From Kalaharituber pfeilii (taxonomy: Eukaryota; Ascomycota; Pezizomycetes; Pezizales; Pezizaceae), in contig WHUZ01000005.1 of assembly GCA_015179045.1 (NCBI GenBank), positions 310,001-374,000 of the forward strand: a DNA stretch of 64,000 bases, read 5' to 3'. Within the stretch, counting starts at the first letter, position 1; each line of letters begins with the position of its first letter. Shown in pieces: positions 22,386 to 34,667 of the stretch. The notes below the pieces were generated by a model, which had not been told where the DNA came from, ran no database searches, and saw nothing but the letters and a program-made list of their open reading frames with translations. The position numbers and the translations under genes are program-made.

Positions 22386-22790
22386 CTACAACACCAGCTA
22401 ACGCATGCTACCGGGGATATTGCGCACCTTCCGGATACCACAACAAAAAATTACTATGAATGCAGATGACCCTCAAGTGGGCTCAAATTGAAGCCAGAGC
22501 ACGGGAGAATACGTTAAATTAATCTCCGCACATAGATCTCACGGTAGGATCATTGACACATGGCGACTCAAAGCATGTCTGGTATAGGATTTTGCATATA
22601 CCAAATATGTGATCACTTATATGCTGCAAATAAGCCCACAAAATGTGCAGAGAATTAATTTAACATATTCTCCGTGCTCTGGCTTCAATTTGAGCCCGCT
22701 TGGGGGCCATTTGCACTCATAGTGATTTCTTGTTGTGGTATCCGGAAAGTGCGCAATATCCCGGTAGCGTGCATTAGTTTTTGTTCAATC
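22386..22790. mobile_element. foldback element with about 150-bp inverted arms
   Basis: The left arm (GCTACCGGGGATATTGCGCA, TTCCGGATACCACAACA, GGGCTCAAATTGAAGCCAGA, ...) is matched in reverse complement by 22644-22790, with a spacer of about 100 bp. It could fold into a long hairpin. No coding content. Confidence 0.85.
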
Positions 22791-23679
22791 GATTCTGAAC
22801 TCTACGTGATATTTACATGAAGCTCACTAAACTATGGATACCCAAGGCAAACGCCAACGCCAGTTTGCTCTTCTGGGATTGATGCTACTGAGAATTTACA
22901 AGCAGTACTCCTGAGTGTGCACTTTCACCTCAACAGCGTCAACATCACAATGTGGCTACTTTTGTTACCGGCCTCCGATACAATATGAGCAGCATTCATG
23001 GATGCTGTTATCAAGTCGTTGGGAAGGTACTGAATGCATCGAATACCCTTAATTTACGTGAACGGTGAACCGAGATAGCAGAATTGCTTGGTGAGGGATA
23101 GATAGAGAAACCTTTGGCTAGGTGTTAAGACATGGAGCACCAGTAGAATACATCAGAGCTCTTTTAGAGGCCTCGAAATGACTCGTACAAGACATATTTA
23201 TTCCGAATGGGCTCTTCGACTTCTAAACCAAGATGTCACCGAAACATAGTATTCCCACTTGCGACTACTTTCGTTCATTTTGCAAGAGTAGCACCGATCG
23301 AGCTCTGCTTAAGCATGCCGTAATTCCTTTCTTTCCCTCGTTGTTACTCTCTCTGAGACTCTGCATGTTTGCCTCTGCATCCCTATGACTAGGACAGCAA
23401 GCATAACGAAAGCACTTCTTCATCTTAGCCCACTTGTGCCAGCATCCGCTGCTTCCTCGAGTGCAGAACCGTTCGTCGAGCCACACTGGCAAAGTGTGAG
23501 GACACTTAGCACCTCAGAGCGTGAACTCAGTAACCCTTGGAGGTCTGAGTCCATGAGTGTCAGAAATTGGAGAAAACCAACGTTACCTCCCAGTCGAAAC
23601 GAATGTGACAGCAAACTCAACGCTCAGGGATTGGCTAAACACTGTATATCTTTATGTCTTCGGTATATTAGAGCACCCT
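22791..23679. other. region before the oxidase pseudogene
   Basis: No gene is recognised. The frames at 23385-23684 show no family motif. The promoter and signal-peptide exon of the dead oxidase may have lain here. Confidence 0.35.
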
Positions 23680-24095
23680 CATGAAATGCCACAATCAAGT
23701 CCCAGTAATAAATCGTCGACAGCCATAAGACTTCCCACTCCTGGAATCCTTCAACCCTTGGCCACATATACAACTGAGACCGCAGGGGAGGCATTCGACT
23801 TCTATGAGATTACCATAAAGCCGCTAAGGGAGGGTGTCTGCCCCTGGTTGCAGGATACGAAGTTAGAGGGATATAAAGGCCAGGTTTCGGGACCGCATAT
23901 CAGAGCAACATTTGGTAGAAGGGTTGTCGTGCGCTTCATAAATAATGCGAATTAGCCGACGAGCGTACAGTAGTTTTATAACACATCGGAAGCCAGTTAT
24001 TTTACCTATGATAATCTTTAATTAGCCTTCATGAGTCACCAACTAGACCTTCATTTGGCGGTGAGCCGGCTTATCATGACAAGTGAGTGTAGCTT

Positions 24096-24160
24096 TTTTT
24101 TTTTTTTTTTTTTTTTTATATCACGTAACCCCGCGTGCAGCTGTTCGCCAAGGCAGGGCA
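24096..24160 (-). mobile_element. short poly(T)/CACGTAAC retroposon inside the oxidase
   Basis: The target duplication GTGAGTGTAGCTT lies at 24083-24095 and 24161-24173. The body is poly(T), ATATCACGTAACCCCGCGTG, CAGCTGTTCGCCAAGGCAGG. Confidence 0.9.
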
Positions 24161-25159
24161 GTGAGTGTAGCTTGCGAGATTGTTAATACAGAGCGCTTTG
24201 TAGGCTAGACGCTCCAAGGGGAGTACAAGGATCAGGTGTTTCCTAATGAAAACGCTCGAAATTTGTGATACGTGAAACCTTGCCTCCACTGTATTATATC
24301 TTTGCGTTTTGCTCGTGCTAAGTTGAGCAGGTGTGATGTCCATGCGCTAGGTAAGCCACTAGTCAACATTATCATCAATGCGGTACAGATATTCTGATAC
24401 TGGATCCCATGCAGGTCATACGGCAAAAAACGTGAACAAACGTCATGTCGGCCTTTATTGGATAGATAATAAACCCCTAAGCTTGAGGAGCGGTTTCAGC
24501 TGCCGCAACGTAAATTCGACAACCCCCTTACCCTGAGCGACAAGCGGTATATCCAAAGCGGCTAGCTATGGAACTTAATGAAGAGAAAATAATTCCGAAG
24601 TGGGGAATCCATTGAAACGAAAGATCACCAAGATGGAATTCCTAATCATATAGAATCGCATATCAAGTATTCACTTTGAGGCCCGATAGGGCAAAAATGC
24701 AGGTGCAAATACAGTAATTCTTTACACTCAGGTTTTTATGGAGTACGTACTTCATGTCAATGGCATACTGTGGCCATACTTTGAAGTAGAACCGCGAAAG
24801 TACCGTTTTCGAATCTTGATCATGATGCAAGCGTCAGGTGCACATACCACTTGACATGTGAGGACGAAAACGGTGCGTCAGAATTCCTGTAGGGGTGGCA
24901 CTTACGTTTGCACATATTTGTTCTTGAGATATCAATGCTAATCTCGAAATCTAGACTCCGGATTCATGGCAGTCCTCGTCCCATCTGACAGTATCCTTGT
25001 TGCCATGGCGGAATATTACGAGGTGATTGTGGATTTCACCAACTATACGGGGCAAATGGTACATTTTCGCAATCAGCGGAATTTTAGCAAGAATGAAGAC
25101 TATCCAATGACAGACTGGGTTATGCAATTTATAGTGGGTGAGAATACGACTGATGTAAG

Positions 25160-25258
25160 TGGTTTTTTCTTTTTAATATCATTACTCGCATGCCGCCCTG
25201 TGGGCTATGGTGAGAACTGGTGAGTTGAGAAGGGCAAAAAAAAAAAAAAAAAAAAAAA
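25160..25258 (-). mobile_element. LINE-tail insert and adjoining A-run in the oxidase
   Basis: TTTTTTCTTTTTAATATCATTACTCGCATGCCGCC... is the reversed LINE tail. A separate run of about 24 A follows at about 25237. I see no clean target duplication. Confidence 0.65.
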
Positions 25259-26956
25259 TCAGGCCCGCATTTAGGAAAAGTTCTGCTGCAGGCTGTCTTG
25301 CTCATCACCTGGGGTTGCAGGCAATGAACCGCTACGTGCCGAACTTATTAAAATCGATTACCTTGTCAGTACAAATCAGGTCAATCGACATTTCAAGTTC
25401 GATTTTGTAAACCATGCTTGGATGATCAATGAAGTTGTGTTTAAAGACAAGGCTAGAAGGATCCAGGCCGCCCCAGAGCGAGGATCTGTGGAGGTATGGC
25501 AGTTAGAGAGTACTAATGGAACAGTAAGTCGAGTGTCTTCTCTCATGATATAAAAGCTCTGGAAATATTGCTAACGACGCATTGTTTGTGGAATCTTGTA
25601 GTGAGCGTAAGTAATATCCTTTGCTCAATTAGATGACTCGTTAAATGGTATCAATATTGCCACAGTCATCCTGTACATATACATCTCATCGACATTAAGA
25701 TATTGAGGGGGATTCCTATGTATATTGCAATATGCTGTATACTTCACGTAAAGGAGAAAGGAGTAACCTGGATACCTTCAATCCAGGATACAGTATTTCT
25801 ACAGGAAGGAGTATCGACGGTAATAGCGAGGTTTACTCCTTGGCCCGGACAGTATATGTAGAGCGCCCTGATATAACTTTCATCATCGTCTTTATAACTC
25901 CCATTACGAGCTCACATTGCTCTCCCAACTTCAGTTCACTGTCTCACAATCTCAACCAAGAAAGTAGCTTCATTTTTCCGTCTCATAGAGGTAACTGAAC
26001 TGAGCTGACAGGCCCATAGATAATGATAAGATGGCCGTCTTTGACGTCAACAACACCCGCGCCACAAACCAATTCACCGGCGATCTTTTCAGCGACCCGA
26101 TACCGCCTCGCATCCGCGCAAAGCCATATCCCGACCTCACAGAAATTGAGACTGTGTCGTTGCCGGCATTGGACGTGTACTCAACACAGGGGTGAAGAAG
26201 TAGGTGGCGTATTTGTGTGCGGCAATGTTGACACTTGAGGAGGTGCTAAAGGAGAGGGTGGAGACGGAGAGGTTGGAGAATTTGAAAAGGACGGTGTCAG
26301 CAGGGGAAGCTACAAGAAGCAGATATACTAGTTTAAGTCTTTAGGCAGGTACCAGTTGCAGGTAAGTGGCGCCGGCGTCTGAAAGGGTTAGTCTCGAGTT
26401 TATCAACTATTGGTATTGGGCGGCAAGCGATCAATGATTTTTTTTAAAAAACTATTGGTGTTGTTTATGTTGTATGTTGGTTCTACTTCCTTATCTGCAG
26501 CCGTACTGGCTTTGGAACGGCTAGTCTCTAGAATGGAGAGGTGCAGTATGTTTGGAGCATAAGGATGGTGCCTATACGGGAAAAATAATATCTGGATAGC
26601 GGCCCGGGCTAGATGACAATGTAACAGAACAGTTCTTCCAAAAACAAATCCTGTTAGACTTCACAGCTGAATTACCGGACCATTTAGACATGTATAGATG
26701 CTAATAAAGTTACAGAAAGGATCATCTTGATGGTAATACCAGGCCAATCTCGGTTACGGGGCTGTTAGAACTCATAAAAAGGATTCATCGGAACGGCCAA
26801 GAGAAGCTTACTATCCTGCATGACATCACTTGATTCGTGAAGAATAGATGCAGCAAGGGCAGGAAGACAAGTCAATCGCAACTCAACAACACATCTGGGG
26901 TAACCCAACAAATAAAATAGACGCCTACAACCTCACCAGCCCGAACTTCTTTAACC

Positions 26957-29900
26957 CTACCAATAAACATCGTCATCCTCGTCCTCATCTTCATCAATTT
27001 CATCATCATCGTCCTCATCAGCCCAGTCCTCACCAATCCACTCACCCTCTTCAGCCCTCTCACGCAAAAAATCATCGTCATCATCGTAATCCTCATCCGA
27101 TTCATCGTCATCATCGTCCTCCGTACCCCACCCAAATGGATCCAAATCCGCATCCCAATGCTTATCAAAGTCCCATGCACGTTGCCCGGCTCCGTTGAGC
27201 TTCATGTCTGTAATCCGCACGTCGCGGCACCGCCCTCCAGTCTGAATTGCCGTCTGGATCAAAACGCGAATAAGCCACTGGCGGTGACGCTCGATGCGGA
27301 GCTGGATGTTGACTTCATCGGAGAAGCGCGGGTCGGAGCCGAAGACTGAACGCGCAGAGCTGGAGGATTTCGTTGAGCTAGCGTCATCGTTTTCGCTGTC
27401 AGGGTTGCTGTCAGAGTCGGAGGGATCGGGTGAGGGTGGCGCCGTGCGAAGGTCCTTGTCCGGAAGCCACGCAAGGAGGCCGTCGTCGTGTGGGGTCTTG
27501 TGCGTGAGCTCGTTATTCTCACCGAGATTGAACTTAGTGAACTGGGTTTCTATATCCTGCACCATCCCTGGGTTTGTATTTGAATCGGCATCCTGTTTTC
27601 TACCTGATGGACCTGGTGTAGACCCGACAGCAGCCACAGTGGGTGCTTCAGGAGTCTCACCTGTTGCCTTTTCTTTGCCTTTCGCCTCTTTATCCTCCTT
27701 CGTACGCCCTTCAACATGGCCCTCTCCTCCTAAGGCTCCATCCTTAAGCACGTCACTATTATCGGCATCTTCCTCTGTATCATCATCGTCGTCATTCGCT
27801 TCTCCTCCAGTATCGTTCTCCTTATATTTCAAGCGCTTCTTATCATCTGGGTCGTATCCCACCGCCCAAACCAGCCCAATGAATTCCAAAACTTCCAACT
27901 GCTTCAGCTTCGCTGTTAAGTTCCCCACCCACGTCATCTCAATCTGTCGATAAACGAACAAATTTCTCAACGTCAGTCTAGTGAGATTTTGCAACATCAA
28001 GTGCTTCCCAGGGTCATTCGGAATAGACATCCACATCACTTGCTTGATTGCGGCCCTCGGTTCCTGAACATCGGCTCCAAGCTGCGGCGGGTTCTCTGGC
28101 CCGAGATCAGGGCATGTAGCAGGTTGTATCAGGGCACCCATGTCAATATCGAACTCTCTTAGTTTACCGTCCTTGACGAGGTTGTAAAAAACTCGTGAAT
28201 GCTTGCTCGGCACGAAGACTGGTGAAATGCGAAGCCTGGCCCCCTCAATACGAAATGAAACAAGATTGCGACAAAGCGGCAAGAAATCATCAAAGAAATC
28301 CACCCAGTCCTCCATGCAATAATGTTGGTCTTCCCAGTCAGGACTAGCAGTTGGAAAAATGTGTAATGAATGCAAAGATAGTCCGATTGGTTTCCATATT
28401 TTTTCTCTCACCTGTTGTTCATTAGTGTTCCACCGAGGTCTGTGGATTTCGAGCCTTAGCTTCAGAGGGATGTTTGCAATTGAGCAGATCCGCATCACTT
28501 TCTTGAGGGCTTCGCTAAGGGTGCTTGTATTGTCCTTGTATTTCCAATACGTATCGAAAACTTCGTCTGTCATAACTAGATATCCATTCGACGGCTGATT
28601 AAATGGGCGGTGGATAGACTCTCCGCCTTTGAAAGTGTGAATGTGTTGAAGGCCCACCTTCATATTATCATTGTTTCTGCGGATATCATTGGAGCATGTT
28701 GACAACCATTGGACAAGCGTTGAAGCCTCTTTGTACTCTAAGCTGGCAAACTGGTAAATGTTTGGCGCCCAGTTCATCTCATTGGTGATCCATCCCCCAT
28801 GGCTCAAAGATGCCTCACACAATTGCATCATAATTTTGATTTGCTTTAAACCTCGACGGTCATCCTCGTCCCAAACAAAAAAATCGGTCCCTATCCGCAC
28901 AAATTCTAATTGTGGAAATTTCTCTCGTGACGCTAACGCCTGAAAGGGCTGTTTCTCAGGATCCAGATACCTAGGCCCCACATCTGTGGCGTAGAAGCGA
29001 AGATTTTGGCCCACCTCCTCGGCAACTATGGCTGTTACATCATCCCAACCATTGAACGATCGAATGAGCTTTCGAGCACAGCCGAACCTGAGTCCATGGA
29101 AGTACAATGTCAAATGAGTAAGTTTTTTGGTTTGAGAGAGCACAATCCTGACAGAATGCGGATTTGTAACGCCATAGACTAGAGTAGTCAGGTTTCCAAA
29201 GATGATCGCTGAGTCTGGGGACTTTGCGAGCTGAATCTCCAAGTCTTCAGCGATGAAGGGTACAAGGTCTCGATCATCCTCCGTGAATTCAAAGCCTGCC
29301 TTTAATACCAATCTTTCTACCCCATTAAGGTGCCTAAAGTGATCTGTAATCTTCTGTAATGCATGCTCCTTGTACGTAAAGTAGTACCAATACAGTTGCA
29401 ATGACCATTCCTTCCACACCCCAGCTTTAGGATGCTGGCAATACTTGAAGAAATCTTCCTTATTTTCAGGTTCGAAAGCTATTCTGTATGCCGGGCTGAA
29501 ATCGACATACAACGTAGGCCATGCCAGCTCGTAGATGGGTTTGCTGACCAGACAAAGCTGTTGTAGGCAGTCCCGGTCAAGGTACTCACAAACACTATAA
29601 AACAGTTCTGGGACTAGCGAAGCCAGTGTATGCTTTTGCTACAATCGATGCAGTGACGTCAGCGGCCGCATAGGAGGAATCAAAAATGCAATGTCTGCAA
29701 CATGTACATTCAACAATCACCAGAATCCACAAAACGCACCGTGTACTCCTTCTTGCTCCACTTCTCCTCCTGTTGCTTCAGCACTTCTAGAAACTTAGGC
29801 ATCTGTAGCTTACGCCTTGCATATGGGCCTCCATAGCGGGCTAGCCGATCATCCTGGGGTGGAAGCTTGCGAGAGAATCTGGTGGGTGGAAGAACGCGGT

Positions 29901-29964
29901 TGTTCACACCAAGGGAGAATATTGTCCGTTCATCTTTAGACAACTTCGGCAGTGAATCCGCCAT
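26957..29964 (-). CDS. F-box-type protein with long acidic C-terminus
   Basis: The main exon, 29638-26957, encodes 893 residues. Just after its acceptor TAG it reads LASLVPELFYSVCEYLD ... LQQLCLVSKPIYELAWPTLY, a typical F-box opening, so the product probably links substrates to an SCF ubiquitin ligase. The middle has leucine-rich, LRR-like spacing (GNLTTLVYGVTN, TKKLTHLTLYFHG, LTRLTLRNLF). From about residue 600 it is low-complexity, and it ends in Asp/Glu runs. There is no ATG before the F-box and an in-frame TAG precedes it, so an upstream exon is required. The frame at 29964-29740 (MADSLPKLSKDERTIF...KKEYT), joined over a 101-nt intron with donor GTGCGT and a CTGAC branch site, keeps phase and gives 968 aa. 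That first exon could instead be a separate 84-residue gene ending at 29710. F-box call solid, exon 1 inferred. Confidence 0.7.
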
Positions 29965-31236
29965 CGTGATATTGACACGGATATTCTGGAATGATGATTG
30001 TTGACGTAGCGTATGCTGCCGTGATGGTCTTCGTGCGAGGTCGTTTGGTCCTAAGTTTACTGGGTAGGTGATCAATGTCCAGTTGATGAACTATCAAATA
30101 TCCCTGCAGTATCTACGTCCACTATGCCCTGTCAGAAAAGATCAATCACTGGATCAGCATCAGCCTAAGGAGCATCCATACCGGGGACTCAGCACGAGGA
30201 TGTGCTAGGATTGTGCCAGCGGGGAATGATAGGCCTTGTGATGCAGAGGAGGGGGAGCCGAGGCTGCGTTAGTGCAGCGGTGCAGTTGGTTGTCGATACG
30301 GGGCGCAAGGGATGTTCGCAAGGCGAGATCTGCGCGGTGAGGGGGTGGGGGTCGGGGGGGTGCGTTGGCCTTGTAGGACACTTGGGCTAGCGGCGCCGGG
30401 TCTTGGCATCCTGTGCCCCAGGGGAAGGCCTTAGAAACTTGGGGTTGAACATCACGAAATTTGTTGCATCGGCGGCCGCCTGCCGCCGTTAAACTCTTGT
30501 ATTATGATACCCGCGCAGAGCTGTCATATCGCTTCTGCCCTGTCGATCGCGAGATTGCACTACCGCAACTCGCAGCTAAGCTCATCCCACTGCGTCGCCA
30601 GAGCCACCATGCCTACATGCACCCGCATTGGTGCGCATGTTGATTGCAGCCTCCTTTCCGGAGCATCCATATATTGTTCTCTGCATTCCTGATGTTTGCG
30701 TCGGCTTGTTGTGCATGCACTCGTTCCAGCCGACGTCGTGCGCGCTCCCAATAGCCCCCCTGTTTCTCTGTTTGCAGCCCCCTTATGATAGCCAAAATGC
30801 CCCCCCCCAACTTAATTTACCGTCGGTCCCTGCAGCTGCCCGACCGTGTGCTAGCAGCACTAGAGTAGCCTATATCTTCTAAGTTGTCACCTCCTTTCCC
30901 ATGTTGATGGATATCAACAACTACCCGTCGTTTGTACGTTTCCCTTTCGCTTTTACCGCCCCTTCCGCCCCTTCCCGCGGACCTGCCTCTCCTTCAGTCG
31001 AAAGCTAGGCTTCTCCTCCTCACTCGCTTCAGGAGAGCTAGTGGATCGCGCCTTATCAGCGGCTTCATGAGCGCATGCGCCTGTCAACAATCCACAAAGT
31101 TGGACAAACATTTCAATATATCCTCACACTCCTTACAACTTAAGCTACAACTCGTGGCAACTACCCACGTTCTTTCAAATCGCTTATGACACAATTGCAA
31201 TAAATCAGCGCACTTCGATATTAAATTACGACAATT
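29965..31236. other. divergent intergenic region
   Basis: A G-rich then pyrimidine-rich stretch separates the minus-strand F-box gene from the plus-strand expansin-like gene. The many open frames (30202-30900) have no family motif. It probably holds both promoters. Confidence 0.45.
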
Positions 31237-32355
31237 ATGTTATCGTTCATTACACCAGCAAATCCAAACCCGGGGTTGCCCTCTTCAGTGGTACCCTCGA
31301 ATGCTTCAGAAAGCACGCTCTCACCTCCTATTGCGCCCCCTGGTGCTCTTCATAATTCTAGTTCCCAATCTCTCTCGCCTTCCGCCAGAACTGTGGGAAC
31401 TACTAATATTGCCGCCAGTATTTCCAGCACTGATCCCATTGATGTTGAGAAAAACACTTCGTCTCCAGCTCCTGGCGCACAATCCAATCCCACCAGCTTT
31501 GCCAGATATACACCCGGTTTGATACCGGCAATAAATACCTGCAAGCTTCCTCCATTTTTGTCAACGCTTGTCGTGAAGGTTTTTGGTCAGAAGGATAGGA
31601 GATATTTCGGAATTCCCCGCGACACTTTCATAGCCACTGTCTTTGCGGTGATTTATATTTTGCTCGCTGCAGTGCTGGGCATCGGAATTGGTTATATGCC
31701 TCAACGATATCCCCCAGGATATAACAAAAATGACCCACAGACCAGTAACAATGACGTGAACATCATTATTGACCCAGAGTAGTTCTCCAAAATCCCTTTT
31801 CAGTAATGCCCCATCACGCTTCAGCTTCTGACCATGTTAACTTGTTCTATAGAGACACGACAGACCTCCCTCTTCCAACCTCTGGGTCCATCAACTCTGG
31901 CGAAGCAACGTACTATAACCCTGCGCTTGGATCTTGCGGGATGACCAGCACAGATAATGATCCCATAGTCGCAATCAGTATGGTGCTGTATGATGCAGCG
32001 AGCACCAGCCCAAATCCAAACAACAACCCCCTCTGCGGAAGAAAAATTAGAGCTACCCGGTGAGTTTGACGTATATATGCGAGATAGTGCACTAGTTGTC
32101 CAAATGCTTATGGTGGATGAGAATGTAGTTACCGGCCCGATATTCTGCAAAACATCACGATTGAGGCAATGGTTGTTGATAGATGTATGCTTCCCATATA
32201 TTCTTTTCGCCTCCAATAATCTTGAAGTACGTGCTAATGATTCCAATGGAGGTGTTGCCTGCGCTCCAAATGATCTGGATCTTTCTCCGTATCTTTTCGA
32301 AAAGATTGCGAACCTCGAGTTGGGAAGGGTCGATATTACTTGGGCATGGTTGTAA
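31237..32355 (+). CDS. membrane-anchored RlpA/expansin-like double-psi beta-barrel protein
   Basis: Four exons, 31237-31744, 31804-32059, 32129-32184 and 32252-32355, give 307 aa. The Ser/Pro-rich N-terminus of about 120 residues is followed by one membrane segment (ATVFAVIYILLAAVLGIGIG). The barrel comes next: SGEATYYNPALGSCG, NPLCGRKIRAT, IEAMVVDRC, then ACAPNDLDLSPYLFEKIA and a terminal GRVDITWAWL, all in the order expected for the family. Introns 2 and 3 are well supported because they restore VVDRCVACAPNDLD. Intron 1 (GTAACA..CAG, 59 nt) is less sure; without it the barrel would start at the ATG at 31806 as a separate gene. Such proteins sit at the plasma membrane or wall and are thought to bind or loosen cell-wall polymers. 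No catalytic activity is predicted. Confidence 0.8.
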
Positions 32356-33077
32356 CTATTGTCAAGTTCTGTCCGATTATCAATACCATTCTTTCGGAGG
32401 ATCCATATGTAGTGCGCCCCAGACGCCAGAGTAAGCATACTGAGTCCGGGTGAGAAGTGGTCTATCGAGCCAGGCAGGCGATAGATTAAATGCCCGCCGC
32501 CTCGAAACGCATTATCCGTAACCCTGTCAGGCTAGCGAGTAGACAAAAGCTTGGGTATGGGTCTGTAGTGTACATATTTGCGCTGAAGACTGCATGCATC
32601 CTTGAATACGTCTACTCGTCTGGAGGGTGGCGCGCTTGATCATCTTTTAGTCCCGCCACCGTAGCTGCGATCGTCAAGGCAATCATAATTTTCGCCAACC
32701 GCATCCGCATCTGCAACGATGGGAGCGAGGATGTTGCAAGATCAGCCGGATCCCTGGGCCCGTGCCCAATCAGGCTGATGGGGGCGGCGAGGCTCCATAT
32801 CAAACATACACGCCCTGTGCCTGTTGGCGTCTGCTGCGATTGGACGGTGCTGGCGCTGCTGACCTCCCCGCCGTGCGTACATTGCTGCGAGCTCAATGGG
32901 CGTCTGCGCGTGCAACGACCCTGCTTACCGTTGTTTTCTTATCCCCTGTTCCGCAAACAAGCAAAGGAAAAGGACAAAAAAGAAGGAAAAAAAAAAGAAA
33001 GGGAGTCCGGCAGTCGTAGAATAGCTACCCAGCACCCCCTGAGCGTCTATCGTACCGCCCGTCAAGCGCATGCGACG
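32356..33077. other. intergenic leader of the F-box/ankyrin gene
   Basis: A frame open upstream to 32778 continues into the next gene but reads as non-coding (A-rich at 32950-33010). I treat it as 5' leader. Confidence 0.45.
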
Positions 33078-34340
33078 ATGCCCTTCGGGAACTCACCCTT
33101 TCTCCGTGTTCACCGTCGCGAGGAGCACAGCGGCTCCGCGAAGATGCCGGCTCCAAGCATCCTCGGCCATTGCTCAACGGGCGGGACGCCAGGAGGAGTG
33201 CCCCGACCAGTGTCGGGGCAGCTAGAAGCCACCGGCACCGCGAGCACCCGTCCCTGCCTTGTCAGCGCTATCAGCGTCGCCAGCCCCGGACCCGAATACG
33301 CCGGCGCCCCAGGGCCAGCCGTCGCGAAACCCAAGCTTAAGCCGTGGCTAATCGATTTACCGACCGAAATCCTGCTCCTCATCGGCGACTTTCTGCCAGA
33401 CCTGCACACCCTCAGCTGTCTTGCCCGGACGCACCGACGGCTTACCGACATCTTCTCGACGATTCTCTTCAGCAAAGCTCTCAAGGGGCAAGATGGCCTC
33501 AGCGGCCAGTATCTGCTCTGCCTGGCGGCCCAACTCGGCAACTGCCCGCTAATGCTACTCCTGCTGGACAGGTACCAAATCGATGTAGATGCGGTGAGCA
33601 TCTATAGGCAACGTACCGCGCTTCACAGCGCATCTGAATACGGGCAACTGTCCACAGCAAAGCTTCTGCTACAGCGAGGCGCCAGCCCAGACGCCCAAGA
33701 TTTCGAAGGCACGACTCCTCTTCATCTGGCAACCGGAAAAAGATCGAAGGCCTTGATTATTCTACTCATTGAGAATGGCGCTAACACAGAGTTGGAGAAC
33801 CATGCTCATCACACACCACTCCACTATGCCACCAAACTCAACGATCCTGCTATTCTACGGCTCTTGTTGGTCATGGGGTCCAATCCGAACCGAATAATGG
33901 GTGAAGGTTCTAAGCCACCAGTAGAGGAAAACATCTACTATCAATATGCGCCCGTCAAGTACACTGCCCTCCATATAGCTGTTACATCCGTTGATCATCC
34001 AGAAGCCGTGATCCGAGAGCTCGTCGAATTTGGTGCGGATCTGGAAGCTAGAAATCCCTTCCTTACCCCGCTAGGCATAGTGGCACGCAGACTCTTAGAA
34101 AACCGAGCTCTGTGGATCAAATTCACCAATCCAATATGGCATAAACTCTTGCAGTTGTTTGAACTTCTGTTAGAGTTTGATGCAGATTTTGAATCTGCGA
34201 TGGAATCAGTCGATGCAGATACGTGCAATGACCTTTTCCCATGGCTGCGACAAGCTGCAATATCCAAATTTCATAAAGACCTACAGGCAGTCTATGACCG
34301 CGTTAGAGGTAGACACCCCTGTCCACCCCGGTGTTTTTAG
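33078..34340 (+). CDS. F-box and ankyrin-repeat protein
   Basis: A single exon encodes 420 aa from the ATG at 33078 (context GCGACGATGCCC). After an Ala/Pro/Gly-rich N-terminus of about 90 residues comes an F-box (LIDLPTEILLLIGDFLPDL, SCLARTHRRLTDI). Ankyrin repeats follow (RTALHSASEYGQLSTAKLLL, GTTPLHLATGKRS, HTPLHYATKLNDPAILRLLL, YTALHIAVTS). The protein probably presents ankyrin-bound partners to an SCF ubiquitin ligase. The last 90 residues are not repeat-like. A continuation through a short 3' intron into the frame ending at 34644 is possible but not supported by motifs. The longer upstream frame was rejected because it lacks domain content. F-box/ankyrin proteins are numerous in Pezizomycotina, so the substrate cannot be guessed. 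Confidence 0.8.
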   Translation: MPFGNSPFLRVHRREEHSGSAKMPAPSILGHCSTGGTPGGVPRPVSGQLEATGTASTRPCLVSAISVASPGPEYAGAPGPAVAKPKLKPWLIDLPTEILLLIGDFLPDLHTLSCLARTHRRLTDIFSTILFSKALKGQDGLSGQYLLCLAAQLGNCPLMLLLLDRYQIDVDAVSIYRQRTALHSASEYGQLSTAKLLLQRGASPDAQDFEGTTPLHLATGKRSKALIILLIENGANTELENHAHHTPLHYATKLNDPAILRLLLVMGSNPNRIMGEGSKPPVEENIYYQYAPVKYTALHIAVTSVDHPEAVIRELVEFGADLEARNPFLTPLGIVARRLLENRALWIKFTNPIWHKLLQLFELLLEFDADFESAMESVDADTCNDLFPWLRQAAISKFHKDLQAVYDRVRGRHPCPPRCF

Positions 34341-34667
34341 GCCTTCAGTTCCGAGGTGCAGAGCGCTAACATCAGGTTTCGCCCAATTCAAAGCGAAAGG
34401 AGCAATAACCCGTATCCCACGAATATGGTTCCGGCACCGCGTTATTGAAAGCCTCTACGACACGGACATGCGCAAATTCTTCTGGCTGATGTCCCATTCA
34501 GAGCCTGTATATGCAGTAGATGAGAAGAGTGCACAGTATGGCAAGTGCCAGGCAATGACACTTACTGCAGTGCGCCAGTGGAGAAGAAGGACCATGGCCG
34601 AACTTACCTCTGTGACAAAAGTTGCCGAACGGTTATTGCGATAGCGCACCGCAGATGCAGGGAGTTA

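Larger units (their letters stand above)
23680..26196 (+). pseudogene. multicopper oxidase, bilirubin-oxidase type, broken
   Basis: Pieces of one oxidase appear in order but in changing frames. First is the start of cupredoxin 1 (FYEITIKPLREG ... KGQVSGPHIRATFG, about 23796-23950). Next is LHESPTRP (about 24025), which replaces the copper motif HLHGS. Then come LHVNGILWPYFEVEPRKYRF (24750-24810) and YYEVIVDFTNYTG (about 25010). These are followed by WMINEVVF and RGSVEVWQLE (about 25410-25505), an intron, HPVHIHLIDIK (25667-25699), and finally the C-terminal end DNDKMAVFDV ... PIPPRIRAKPYPDL (26020-26140). A poly(T) retroposon (24096-24160) splits the first copper region, and a LINE tail plus an extra A-run sits at about 25160-25258. 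Family members oxidise bilirubin, phenols or metals. This copy cannot make a full protein. Confidence 0.88.

Noticed and set aside
27294..27953. 219-codon plus-strand frame
   Set aside because: It is the antisense shadow of the acidic tail of the F-box gene: Ser-rich complement of Asp/Glu codons.
31821..32438. 205-codon minus-strand frame
   Set aside because: It is antisense to the expansin-like gene, whose motifs are on the plus strand.
32778..33077. N-terminal extension of the F-box/ankyrin protein
   Set aside because: It contains an A-rich low-complexity stretch and no conserved feature; the ATG at 33078 is a better start.
33110..33601. 163-codon minus-strand frame
   Set aside because: It is a shadow of the F-box/ankyrin coding region.
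34177..34644. 155-codon frame at the 3' side of the F-box/ankyrin gene
   Set aside because: It overlaps that gene in another frame, and no splice restores a recognisable continuation.
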